In this document: positions 1 through 10,984 of the stretch, piece by piece
How the letters are laid out: the number at the start of each line of letters is the position of its first letter
How positions within the stretch are numbered: the first letter of the stretch is position 1
Assembly: GCA_022385755.1 (NCBI GenBank)
Contig: MU278352.1
Coordinates: 1,240,001 to 1,304,000, forward strand
DNA: 64,000 nucleotides
From: Trametopsis cervina
Taxonomy: Eukaryota > Basidiomycota > Agaricomycetes > Polyporales > Irpicaceae
Direction of reading: 5' to 3'
Program-made: the position numbers and the translations under genes
Notes under the pieces: generated by a model
Told to the model about the DNA's origin: nothing
Databases searched by the model: none
The model's input: only the letters and a program-made list of their open reading frames with translations

Positions 1-659
1 GGACACAACACTTACTTTTGAACGTAGCACTCGGTCTCCCTCTCGAGCGTCCGAAATGTGAGTGTCACTTGATCTCGTCCACAAGTTTTTCATCAGCTCA
101 TGTCACGCCCCCTCCAGCGTTGTCCATGGACGCCATTGAGACGCTGATCAAACAATAAGCGGTCGTATCGACGGAAGCTAGACGAGGTTATAAATAAACC
201 TTGTAGATCTGTTCTGATTATGCGCCTGAAAATAACTCACAGCAACAATCAGTAAACTGCATATCCACATGGATACGTTAGGCGAAGCGAGTGTATTTTT
301 GTACAGAGGTAGAAGGAAGGTTAAGTTCGGTTTGTAAAACTGTGTAGGGGGAAGTTGGAAAGGATAGGGTACTGCTAACGCGTCGCCGCGAGTTGTCCAG
401 CAGGATTTCGTGAGCCCAAAAGGACATTGAGGGACGTATACAGAAAGACCAAAGAAAGTTCAACATTAAATTATGAGAGCCCATGGAGGAAAGAAGAGAT
501 ATAACCTGTTACATACACGAATCGAAAACCGCGGAACGTATGGAAACAAACATAAAAGTATCAATCATCTGGCGAAAGGGGTTTGAACTAGACATACACC
601 GAAGGTCAGGGGAAAAGGCTTTAGTAGGGAGTGACAGAGTCTTTGGATCCTCGGAGAAA
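1..659. other. 3' flank, no gene seen
   Basis: This is the downstream flank of the minus-strand gene that stops at 660. Several short open frames occur on both strands, but none has gene-like composition or splice context. Part of it is probably the 3' UTR of that gene. Confidence 0.5.
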
Positions 660-2139
660 TTAGAAACGACGAGAAGCCTGCTGCTGCTGCTGCTGTTGTT
701 GGGGAGGAGGGCCGCCGCGGCCTGCCTGCGCATACTGTCCGGGCGGAGGGGGACCTCTCTGTCCTGGAGGAGGGTATTGACCCGGAGGGCCTTGGGCAGG
801 GTACTGCCCCGGAGGGCCTTGGGGATAACCCTGAGGCGGCGGTCCACCATGTCCAGGAGGAGGACGAGGACCTCCAGCAGGGTAGCCCTGCGGCGGGTAG
901 GGTGCGCCACGCCCAGCAGGCGGGGGCATCATCATGCCTTGCTGTGGTGGGGGACCGCCGCCACGTCCCGTGGGTACGCCCGCAGGCGCGGAGCCAGTTC
1001 GAATAGGGCCTTGAGGCTGAGCTCCAGGATCGCGTAGCGCAACGGGCCCCCCGGGTCTGCCGTTTGGCACACCCTGTGGAGGGGCAGAAGCAGAAGGAGG
1101 CGGCGGGTTCTTCTCAGCAGCCTTGATGATCTCGTCGCTATAACCAGTCGTGTGAGTGCCGTGAATCAGATACGGAATGCGGGACGTACTCGAGCAAGTT
1201 CAGTGCTGCGCAGAGCACAACCCATTCCACGCAGTCTTCGTTTCCCTCTCCTAGAGTCTGCCAGACTGCCTTTTCCTCCGCAGTCTTTCCGGTGATGCTT
1301 ATCCGGGTGCCACCGCCGTTTGGACCGGGTGGGTTCTTCTGGATCTTCCCAAACTCAATGCGTTTAGGAGGGATATTGTGTCCGGCGTATGCAAAGTAGA
1401 ACATGCTCCAGAAGGCTGCATTCGGGTTGGGCTTGGATATCTGGAAAAGTGGGAGATCCGCCGAATCAGGAGAAGGGAGGGAGAGCTTGTAGATGGGTGA
1501 AATAACGCCGGTGTTTGCTATAGTCCATTTGAGGTTACGGGACGCTTCGCAGCGGACAACCTTTGAAGACGACGACGCTGAGTGACCTGGGTCAGAGACG
1601 GATGCCTTGCTCGCGGTCGCGTTAGCTCGAGGAGGAAACAGTTTGGCAACACAAAGATCGCCTTGCGGGGAAGGGGTCAACAAATAGTTTTCCGAGTTCT
1701 GCGACGTGAAGGTCAAAATCGAACGAAATACGCGATCAGTGTAATAAGGACGTACGAAGTTGGTATGTAGGTAAGAGTACAGGATGTTCGCCGGTTGACC
1801 TATTTGACAGTTGAGACAATGCGAAATACATGAGAATAAGACTGAAGCACCATGAGGAGTGACAATCAAGGTCGGGAGGTGGTTGGGTATGGGGGGATGT
1901 GTTGGCGAAGTGTACACGGTATATATAGCTGGGATCAGTATGTGAGTGGCGGGCTGAAACAGAAAGGTGCGTTTTACCGGCCATTCTTCCTCAAACCACG
2001 AAGAGTCTCTCAAGTACTGAGCAAGTAGGTTGGAGAGAGTGGAAGGGACTGTGAGCGGTCGGAGGAAAGTGGTTGCACAGGGTCGCTTCAGGCAGGCAGT
2101 GAGTTTCTGCTGCTGGTAACTCAGCTCAGAGGCGCCCAT
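660..2139 (-). CDS. Conserved uncharacterised protein with Pro/Gly/Gln-rich tail
   Basis: Not recognised as a named family. Exon 1 runs 2139-1190 and exon 2 runs 1137-660. They join through a 52 nt intron (1138-1189, donor GTACGT, acceptor TTATAG) that keeps the frame and replaces a premature stop. The folded part is residues of about 200-320, with motifs such as WSMFYFAYAGH, PPKRIEFGKIQK and GEGNEDCVEWVVLCAALN, which have the look of a conserved fungal domain. After the splice an EKNPPPP linker leads into a low-complexity tail built from PPGQYP/GGPPPQ-like units and ending in a run of eight Gln before ASRRF. Such tails are typical of disordered or condensate-prone proteins; that is inference. 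The N-terminal third is less convincing and could hide another intron around 1800-1925, so the start is provisional. Confidence 0.6.
679..702. repeat. CTG/CAG trinucleotide run encoding poly-Gln
   Basis: A short ctg run (ctgctgctgctgctg followed by ttg units) encodes the eight-Gln stretch near the C terminus of the minus-strand gene. Such runs commonly vary in length between strains. Confidence 0.7.
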
Positions 2140-3116
2140 TGTTGTGGCGATCTTCGTCCGTGGTCCGGTAACGCGAGCATGTGACCCTCACGATCTGTGA
2201 CTTGGTGTGACACCGCGCGTACGGTACAGTACTTCGAGTTGTGTAGTGACTTGCATGCTTCCATCGTCCTAATCATCCACCGCAAATGAATCTATGTATA
2301 CGACTCAATCTGATTCAATGTGGGATATCTGAGATAAACTCATAACTGACCTTCTAAAATCACGACAGAAATGTGCCCAATTACCCTGTGCAGTGCAAGT
2401 ATCGTTAGGTCGGATGAGTGCCAGGCAGGCATTCTTTCGCTGGAAAGACACTACTCTGTCTAGTCGCAATGTGTGTGGCGAAAGTATTGGGAGTTATATA
2501 CTGCACACAGTACGTATTGTAGCTTTTGTAGGGGACTTCCAGTTGGATTCACTTTGTTTTTTTACGGGCTTAGGACCTCGAAAACGCGCAGACAAGTATT
2601 CGGGAGTGCTATACGTCTCCATCGTATTCGCCTCTATCTCGTCATATCAGCATCTTATTGCAGCTCCATTGCTTGATATTGAATCCGGCTAACTCTTTCT
2701 CCTGTGTTGCGTTCAGCAGGGACGCGGAGTCAGGACTGTCAACAGTATTGGTGCCGGACCCTGGGCGGGTGAAGGTGCCGATGGTCTATAGCTCCAGCCT
2801 TCTCCCTCTCTTGCTCTGCACTCGTTGTTCCGCCACACCGATGTCAATGAACTGCCAGACCGCTGATGAATGGAATACCGTTGATATTGTCTGTGCTGGG
2901 CTCATACGTCGTACACCCCTGCTAATGCAGGCACACACCTGTCTGGACGGGTTTCCTCTCGGTGCTGTCTCAGTGCCGTCGTATTCTAAAGGTTGGTCAG
3001 AAAACAGAATACCGATATAAAAGCCACACCTCGAATCTCTTAACAGCACTGATCCAAGCCCATTGACTCCACGCAGCCTTCGCCTTCACCGAACTCCACA
3101 CACCGAACTTCTTACT
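2140..3116. other. Intergenic region between divergent genes
   Basis: This 1 kb lies between two divergently transcribed genes and should hold both promoters. I see open frames of up to 120 codons on both strands but no recognisable protein, no tRNA and no convincing splice pattern. Confidence 0.4.
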
Positions 3117-4880
3117 ATGGCTGAAGCTATAATTTCATTGGCATCGGAGATTCTCTCCTATTCTTTTACTATCCTCGAGCCTGACTCAGAGCATGCCATT
3201 TCCATCCTAGACAGCTTCACACTTGCCGCCGAAGGCAAAACAGAACTTTCTCAGAAAGGCGTCGAGGAGCTCAATCTGCAAGCTACAGGTAGAGGACACC
3301 GTTCTGACGATATGAAGACTCTGCTCATGCATTCTTCTAGTCCAAGGCATTGCCAATACCGATGAATCTCAGGCAGAAGTCTCGGCTGGTGAGTATTTCT
3401 ATATGCATGTCATGTTTATTCACGAACTAACTCTCGGTACAGAAGAAACGGATGACACTATAGCCTTTTACAGCGCTGGTCCTGATAACGGAGGCAACGC
3501 CACCCTCCCGGATACGTACCTCATAGCCAAGGGTACGTGCATCCAGTCTTGACATGTTGAAGCGGAATTTAACGTCGTTCTGACACGCTCTTCGGCACTC
3601 CAGCCGACAAAGGAGACGAGGAAAAGGGCGAGCTGGAGATCAACCTAGAGCACAACCGAACACTACTCCCACCTGACGCACTTGCGATCTACGCTTCAGC
3701 GGACACCGCTGCTATCCAAGCACTCCAGGATCGCACCAACACGAGCATGTCCGCGCTTGGCGAACTCATTGAACGCGACGGTGCCAGAGCATTCATTGCC
3801 GTGAAAAGCCCCGAGGGCACTTCGCTCGCGCTCGCGAGTACGGACACCGCAGTCATGTGGATCCACGTTGAGGAGAACCTCAAGGATAAGGACATCAAAG
3901 TCCGCCGCGTCGTTCACGTTGGCAGCTATTCAACTGCCACCGGTGTTACAATCAGCACCACCTACACTGTCGCCTACTGGACATCGGTCATTGTGGGTTC
4001 TATCCTTGGATCGATAGCGGCCTCAATCGTCGGCAGTGCCATCAGAAGAGGCGCGGTCGGGCTCAGTGTGCGAGTCTTCGAAGGACTCCTCCGTCGCCGA
4101 GTGCCTATAAGCTGGGCTTCAAGGTTTGCCCGGCCCTTCCGCATCATCACCCGATTCCCTCGTGCATCAGGATTCATTGGCGGCGGGCTAGTCGGCATTG
4201 CCGTTACACTCCTTATCATGGCGCTCCCCGGGTTCCTCTGGCGCAACTACAGCGTCGACCTGGTGATCAGGAACTTTGACAAGAACAACGCGTGGACCGT
4301 CCGCAAGATGCACGCGGACAATGCCAAAGTAATAGACGAGAATTTCCGACCGACGACAGCTCTCAAAATGATTACCCCGAGTTCGTACTTTTTTTTTGCT
4401 CATCGATGACCCTCCTGCTGACCCTCCTCCTATAGATGAGGTTTTCAAGCCGACGGGCTTTGCGCCACAAATTGCCGCCGAGGCAGGCATTGACGAGTTG
4501 ACTTACGGGTTTTGCAATGTGAAGGAAACCCTCCAGGGCCACGGTCTAGCCCTGTGGGTCTCTCTTGATGGCCAAGACCTTGGTACGTTGTCAATGATCG
4601 CTTGCATATCACTGTATCCCGAGCTCACCAACGACATCTGCAACTCACAGGCTTCGGGATCAAGTACTTGCTAAGGCGGTTCGGCAGCGATACCCTTGAT
4701 TTGGAAGCAGAAGTGACGGACGGGACGCTTCAGACTTTCTACGAGCGCGGCTACAACGGGAAGCACACTATCGAGGTCAAGAAGGACGGCAAGGTTATTG
4801 CGGTAGTAAAGGCATCTCTGGCCCCGGATGCCAAACGCGAGCGAGGCTACACCATTAACGTGGCTATCGGTGGTCAATAA
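3117..4880 (+). CDS. Unrecognised membrane protein, six exons
   Basis: Not recognised. Exons as read: 3117-3288, 3341-3388, 3443-3532, 3604-4380, 4436-4582 and 4651-4880. All five introns are GT-AG and 52-71 nt long, and the phases agree throughout. The start is the first ATG in a good context (ACTATGGCT) in frame with exon 2. The N-terminal half is soluble and acidic (LEPDSEHAISILDSF, GVEELN). Two hydrophobic Gly/Ile-rich stretches follow: one near SVIVGSILGSIAASIVGSA and one near GGGLVGIAVTLLIMALPGF. After the second comes a conserved-looking domain with YSVDLVIRNFDK and FGIKYLLRRFGSD. This gives a membrane hairpin with a long C-terminal domain on one side. No enzyme motif was seen. The gene model is well supported; the function is unknown. 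Confidence 0.7.
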
Positions 4881-5615
4881 GCATCGCGGTCTTTCTCGAT
4901 TGATTCAGGCGTCGGGTGTACAGTGTTGATCGAGCATGTAGGGATAAAATGAATTGTAACTTAGGTCAACGGATGTTTATTGACGTTCATCTGCTGTAAT
5001 CTACTTGGGTCGAACCAATAGGCTTCACAATGATTGCCCATCAATTTCACACTTCAATCCTTCCCAGACCCCCAATCAAAGCAGTCAGTCAGTGGCGAAA
5101 GCAGTATGACGAGCTGGAACCTGAGAACAGTATTGGGCTGAGACACAAAGCTTCATTCATACTTTCTCCTCATCATGTATCTCGGTCCCGGTGAGCCCTC
5201 GGGACCGGCTCTAGAGTAATTCGGATAGCCCACGCACAGGAATTTGCTTCCAGTGGAGCATTCCTTGTGCAAGCCGTTTCTTGACGCCGTTTCAAGTGCT
5301 TGACGAGTATAGGTCGTTGTGTACACTTGTCGTTTCCATCCGCTGCAGTGCGTCATCCCGTACTCACGGCTATCATACCACCTGCATGGGGTAAAACACC
5401 GGGTCGGAACCAAATTTGAGTGTCACGCTCCCGACACACATACCGACGGAGGGACGAGGACGACGAAACTGGATAGATAATGGCTACACATTGTACAAAT
5501 GAGCAGGGACTTACTGACACGTCCATGGGATAACAACAACATCTACGGCATCGGAATCGATACACACAACACACTCCTCGCTACTCAGCAAACCAGCATC
5601 GGCTACGAAACCACA
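4881..5615. other. Intergenic region between convergent genes
   Basis: This lies between two convergent genes, so it should contain two 3' UTRs and terminators. No gene is supported. Several short open frames on either strand lack coding character. Confidence 0.4.
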
Positions 5616-8600
5616 TCAAAGCGGACCAACCCCCAACGGATCCGACGACATCACCGGCGGCTGGACCTGGGGCTGGGGCGGGGTCGCAGGCCGACTGGAC
5701 TCATTCGATATAGCAGTGAACGAGCCAAACGACGACGGCAGCGTCGTCACCGACGAGCTCTGCGACGCATACGCCAACGGGTCCTGCGCAGTCCGCGGCG
5801 CGGGTATCGGCGTCGGCAGCGCAACCGTCGGGTCCAGCGGTAACCTCGACGTCACGGTTGTCTCATTCCGCTCTTGCTTGAACGCGCTGTACGACGGCTC
5901 AGGCTCGATCGCGCTACCCGCCCCGGGTGTATCCCACGGGTTGTCGAGGAACATGCTCGGGAGCCCAGGGCGCGCCTTCGTCGTGTTCCACGGGTTCATA
6001 ATCGTACTGCTCCCCGCGAACGTCCCCGCCCCTGGCGTAGTAGCAGCGAGCGGCGACACCGGACGGTCCGCAGCACTCCACGCATTGATCTCTTCCCGAC
6101 TCTTCAATTCTCCACCCCCACCCTCAGTAGTACCATCGGCGCCGACGGAGAGTTTACTGAGGTCCTTCGCCATCCCTCCGTACGCGTCTTGGACTGCGGA
6201 CAACGCGGATGCAGCCCCCGAGGAAAAGCGGCCCCACATCGAGCGTACGCCGCCGGAGGAGAGAAGGTCGGAGGTGCTGCCGCGCGGGGAGGGAGTGGGC
6301 GGGGCTTGTGGGGGGCGCGGGCTGCGTCTGCTCGTGAGAGTGAGGGGGGAGGGCGAGCGGGGGGTGGGGCTGTGGGTCTGTATTCGACTTGGACCTCCTC
6401 CGCCTCCTCCGCTTTCTTCTTGTTGTTCGCGCAGGCTTGAGGTGCGTGAGCGGGGGGAGGTGATGATAGCGGGGAGCGTGGATGCAGACGGGGTGGGCGA
6501 GCCCGACCTTCCGAGGCTCGATATCGAGTTCACGGCCGACTCGAGTGCGCTGGCTATGACGGGCGTAGAGGCGAGCGGGAGCTCCATCTGCGGTGGTGTG
6601 GGCATCGACACGGACACGAGCGCGGGATCTTCGTCCCCGTTCTCTATCGGCGCGACGAACTCGGGGCTCTGCGCCGTCTGCCTTACGACGAACCGTCCAT
6701 TCATTTCCTCGTCCGTGCGTCCATACAACTGATACCAGAACCGCACATCCTTAGGGTTGACCATCAACACGCCCATATCCGCGCCCGTCTCCCTCCTCAG
6801 CGGGTCGTCCAACGCGGGATCATACTCCGCATTCCTATTAAGCTCGACCTCCGCCGGGGCATTGAAGAAATCCCACACGCTGACGGTGTTAGCGACCGGC
6901 GTGAGCCCGTTCTCGCCGATCCTGCGCTCGCGCTCGCTGTTGAAGAGGAAGTTCCCGAATTGGCACGAATAGAGGTGGTAGTGCAGTGTGCGGAGGAACC
7001 GTTCGTTGAACTCGAACCGCGTCGGGTGTTGGCGCTGTACCTGCCGTACGGACTCGAGGAACTGGTGGAACACAGGCGAGGTCTCCTGAATATGTTTCTG
7101 CGACACGAACTTGTTCTGCACCGACGCGAAGAACGCCTGTGCAGCATCCGCCCCACTCCCCGCACCGCCCGCATCGCCCGTCGGCGAGACGAAGAACTTC
7201 TCCGAGGACAAATGCCCACAGCGATCAAGGAACTTATGTCCAAACGCCGCCCAGTCCTTCTCGACAAGCACCATAAAACCCCTCATCGTGCGATAATACG
7301 GGTCCAGACACAGCTGGGACAGCGCAGAGAGCTGCGCGGTGCGGTCCCAGCCGTCCGAACAGTGTATAAGCACATGCGACGAGTTCACATGCACGTTCTT
7401 CACGATCAATAGTGTCCCTTCTAGGATCGCAGACAGGTGTCGCAGCCAGCCTGACCGGCGCAGGGCCTGGCGGTCCAGGATGGGAATGGCGGCGCTCTCG
7501 CCGGGGAGGTCGCCTGTGAGGCTCGCGGCGACGGACTCGGTGTCGCGGAGCGCGTCGACGACACGCGCGAGCGAGTCGCGCATCGTGTGGATGTTGTCGA
7601 TGCCGAGGTACGCCTTGCGCGCGTCCTTGTAATGGTCCATGTTCTCGGTCCCCGCGCCCTTTGCGGTGTTGGCGACTGCGTTTGTGGTGGGGCGCGCGTC
7701 GATTATGATGTTGGTGCTTGTTGCGCCGTAGATGGGCCCCCCGCTTACGGCGCGCGCGGAGGGCGCGTGGTGTGTGTGGAAGATCGCTTCGACGAGCTTT
7801 TCGTCTTGGATTGAGCGGCTTTGGGTGAGGCCGACCATTGGTTGGCTTGAGCGCGTGATTGTGCCCTGGAAAACGAGTGCATCTCACATTAAATCCGTAC
7901 GTTCATAGAAAGTGAAAAAGGGTATACGAACATAGTTGGCCCAATGCAAATACGTCAACACAGGCAACCTGCCTTTACTCCGATACTTAGTCGCATACTG
8001 GAGGGTCGCATCGCTTATCCTCGTCGGCACAACAAGTTTCGCGGGGTACGTGCCACAGAACTGCAAAGCAGAGCAGCTGTTCGTTATAAATTCGACTTCC
8101 ACGCTCTCACTCACGCGGGGAGGAGGGAGAAGGGGAGAAGGGGGGTACGCACAGAGTAGTCCTTGTTGATGTCGGTGAAGCGCCACGCCTTCGTGCGCGT
8201 CCCGACGCCCATGCGCCCGAACTCTTCGCGCGGGCTGTAGATCGTCCAGCCGGATGTGGAGGGGAAGGGAGGGTTCGGGACGTAGTGGAATGCGTAGAGT
8301 TGGGTTACGGAAGCTACAACGGAGATATAAATGACATGAGTGGCTGCAGAGGATAGAATGAGAGGAAAGAAGGGGCGCACTGGCGACAGTAAGATCCCGC
8401 ACGCTATCGAACACGTCCTGCGCGTCTTTCTCCGCAACGAACGAGAGCGTGAACGTCTCGAAGGAGCGCGTGCGGCATGTTATGGGGCTTTGGCCCTTGA
8501 GCGTGTGCGGCATGCGGGTCACGAGCGACATCAGCGGGTATGGGACCTATGCGTCGACGTTAACATCATCAATGGGTGTAAGAGGAGAAGGAAGTGGAGA

Positions 8601-8857
8601 AGTAGGAGAAGCAGAGAGGGAGACGGGGAAGAAGGAGAGATGAGGGACAAGGACGAACCCATAGTTCCTTAGTCTCTGTATCGTCGTATGCGAAGATGAG
8701 GTGGTGTGCGGTTAGGTGGACGGTGCCGGGGAGTGTCGAGCCTGCTTTGCTGCACAGCACGCCTTCGACCTATCGTTGCATACATTACATCAACATTAGT
8801 TTTTCAAAAGGTGCATTTCCGAAGCTGATTGACCTTTGCCACCCGGATGGCGTCCAT
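5616..8857 (-). CDS. Myotubularin-type phosphoinositide 3-phosphatase
   Basis: Predicted to remove the 3-phosphate from PI3P and PI(3,5)P2 on endosome or vacuole membranes, as known for the myotubularin family. Exons: 8857-8834, 8769-8659, 8546-8381, 8313-8153, 8060-7932 and 7865-5616, giving about 946 residues. An N-terminal GRAM/PH-like segment (GTVHLTAHHLIFAYDD) comes first. Then comes the family signature around residues 130-205 (YSPREEFGRMG, LPVLTYLHW, ITRSSQPMVG). The phosphatase loop HCSDGWDRT has its Cys near residue 366 and keeps the CX5R residues and both Asp, so the enzyme should be active. LRTLHYHLYSCQFGNFLFN follows the core. The last 320 residues are Ser/Pro-rich and look disordered, and no FYVE finger is present. 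It is the likely counterpart of yeast Ymr1. Two donors are the less common GTTCGT. Confidence 0.93.
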
Positions 8858-9816
8858 AGTTGGCCTGGACTGTGGCTGGGAGGGATTGTGGTGTATGGTG
8901 TACGGTGCACTCGAGTGGGAGATCAAGAGATCATTGGGCGCCTAATCCACTCCTGCTGCTGCACGTACGTACGTAGCCGTAGACAGACAGCCACGGTGCC
9001 CTGCGGTGCCGCGCTGCGTCTGACTTTGTACATCACATTTCCGGCACTGCATTCATTCAAGCTTCATTCAATCTTCATAAGTGTCTACACACTTACGAGG
9101 AAAACGGCGGAAGGTGTAGGAGTGTAAGTGTATGAGACAGACGTATGTGGAAAAGGAAGTGATTCGTGTTCCGAATTACAATGCCCCGCGATCGCCATGT
9201 ATGCTACGTATACGGTGCATGTCCAGACTCGAAGATCCATCACGGGCAGAGCACTGCTCTAGCACCGTACCCGTGATGAATCATCCACCAACGCCGTGCT
9301 CGGCGGACAATCCAGCAGTGCCCTCCGTGAGCCCCTCTACAGTACAGTACTGTACTAGTCAATTACAGCAGGGCAGGGAAAATAAGCTGAGCCTCCCGCA
9401 TGCCAGTCACCTAGTTGTGTACCTCATAGAAGCGTCGAGCGTAGTGGCATTGATATCGCTGCGGCTCGTCAGCTCACCGAGTCATCCACCCGTCTATCTC
9501 GCCTCTCGCAAGAAGCACAGATCGGCGTCGCGCACTAGTTGTGAATGGAGCGGGACCAGATAGTGAGGGACGGGTCGGAGAAGGTTATCTTGAGGTACGA
9601 GGGGGAGTGCTCCTCCGACGCGGTTCGGAGGATTGAGATAGGGAGACACAGCGCGGGAGGAGTGGCCGATATGCGCGAGGAGTGTTCGAGCGTGCAGAAA
9701 TGCAGAGTGTGCAATGTCGGAGAGCTCGGTGTGCGTGCGCAGAATGGCGCGGTGGTTGCGGTGCAAGAAGGAGAGGAAGAGAGATGTATTGCAGCACTGG
9801 TATTGCAAGGAAGACG
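8858..9816. other. Upstream region of the phosphatase gene and left flank of the retrotransposon
   Basis: This holds the promoter of the minus-strand phosphatase gene and, from about 9545 on, a possible interrupted host gene on the plus strand (listed separately). Apart from a 16 bp perfect palindrome at 9341-9356, nothing else is supported. Confidence 0.4.
9341..9356. repeat. 16 bp perfect palindrome
   Basis: AGTACAGTACTGTACT reads the same on both strands. It lies about 480 bp upstream of the phosphatase start. It could be a binding site for a dimeric regulator or a chance AGTAC repeat; there is no second copy in the region to argue for function. Confidence 0.4.
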
Positions 9817-9830
9817 AAGAGTGCTGTGGC
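9545..9830 (+). pseudogene. Candidate host gene interrupted by the retrotransposon (left part)
   Basis: The reading frame that ends at the left target-site copy (…ARKTKSAV) continues in the right flank as ANQDGDDIIAASAIA and stays open to a stop at 20540-20542 if the inserted element and one duplicate are removed. A TTGCAG acceptor at about 9793 could begin this exon. The continuation has plausible coding composition and ends in a hydrophobic stretch (WASIVLPPLAFLGTVLY). I do not recognise the protein and cannot define its first exon, so this is only a candidate disrupted gene. Confidence 0.3.
9817..9830 (+). repeat. Left target-site duplication of the LINE
   Basis: AAGAGTGCTGTGGC occurs here and again at 20405-20418 immediately after the poly(A) tail. 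The first two A residues are ambiguous with the tail, so the duplication is 12-14 bp. It marks the 5' end of the inserted element. Confidence 0.9.
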
Positions 9831-10984
9831 GGGGCAAATCGAAGCACTTTGGAGGGAACCACCACCATCGAAAAAGCTCAAAAGGCTTTGGAGGGCTCCA
9901 GAGCCCTCCTAGACGTCAGGACCACCATCCTGACGCCTATGGTAGCACACAGTGCTTGAATCCTGGTCCAAAAGACCTGAGTTTCATCCCTCCTCGACGT
10001 CGTAGACGTCGTCGAACCCTCTCACAAGGAGGAACGACAGTGCCCCTGAGCCGAAACCCCCTTTCGCCGCACGACATACCACCCAACACAACGAACCAAC
10101 ATGTCACGCAACAAAAGCAGACACACAGCACCAACGATAAAACTGCCCAACGACAAAACCGACAACCTCCATGAAATACAATCAAAACATGAACCAAACA
10201 CCCCACCCCTCCCCACCCAGACACCCAGCAGCCCAACGAACATACGAGACACGGTTGACGATACCGTCCCAAACCACTGCGATGACACTCACGATACCTT
10301 GCGGAGATACACACCATGCATACCGACGCCGAACCGTAGAATAAAACGAACTCCTAGTCTACAAAATTCTATAAAAACGCATAGACCCTCCCTAAAAAAT
10401 ACATGACACACGTCTGTAAAGATAATGCGACGACTAAAAAATACAGCAAGCCTGAGCCACAAAACACCTAAGTACAGCCATACACACCGCGGGCGAAAGA
10501 ATGCCTCAGCTCAACGCACACCCCACCCCAGGACAGACTCTGGCAGTCGGCGGAGTCATCAAGCCCGGAAACGACTCCCCAAACCCCATCGGCGCCAGTT
10601 GATTAAGCGAGTAAATTAATCAGCAAGAATCGTACGACGAATAAATCACGGTCGGCAAACCAGAAGCCGAACTGCAATCCCAAACCACATCCGTAAACCG
10701 AACCGTTCGAATCCAACGATCCAAACCATACGCTACCATGCTAGACCACAACCCCTACAGAAGGGCGGGAGCAGGCCTCCTCCACACCATATACCAACCA
10801 CAGAAGAACGTTTCGCAAAAGATAATGCATACTGAACATAGCACCGAGTAACGTAAGAGAGACCCCCACATAAACGCCCCATTACTTCATCAATATCTGA
10901 ACATTACGCAAACCACGCTAAGCGAGATAACGAAACATATAAAGCAACCTGTCTATCCACCTGGGAAAGACACAGAATCCCAAG
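9831..10984 (+). promoter_or_regulatory. LINE 5' leader, presumed internal promoter
   Basis: This is A/C-rich non-coding sequence between the 5' boundary and the first element gene. Full-length LINE transcripts must begin at the left boundary, so an internal promoter is expected here. A 101-codon open frame at 10101-10406 has a composition that simply follows the base bias, and I do not count it as a gene. Confidence 0.5.
10937..10944 (+). promoter_or_regulatory. TATA-like box for the extra LINE gene
   Basis: ATATAAAG stands 48 bp upstream of the ATG at 10985. That is the right spacing for a short 5' UTR of an independent mRNA made from inside the element. Confidence 0.5.

Noticed and set aside
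5716..6732. A 338-codon plus-strand open frame opposite the phosphatase gene
   Set aside because: It is the antisense shadow of the long GC-rich last exon of the phosphatase, has no family motif, and the minus strand clearly encodes the enzyme.
10101..10406. A 101-codon open frame in the LINE leader
   Set aside because: Thr/Pro/Asn/Lys/Arg composition follows from the A/C-rich strand, and no domain-like pattern or matching splice context was seen.
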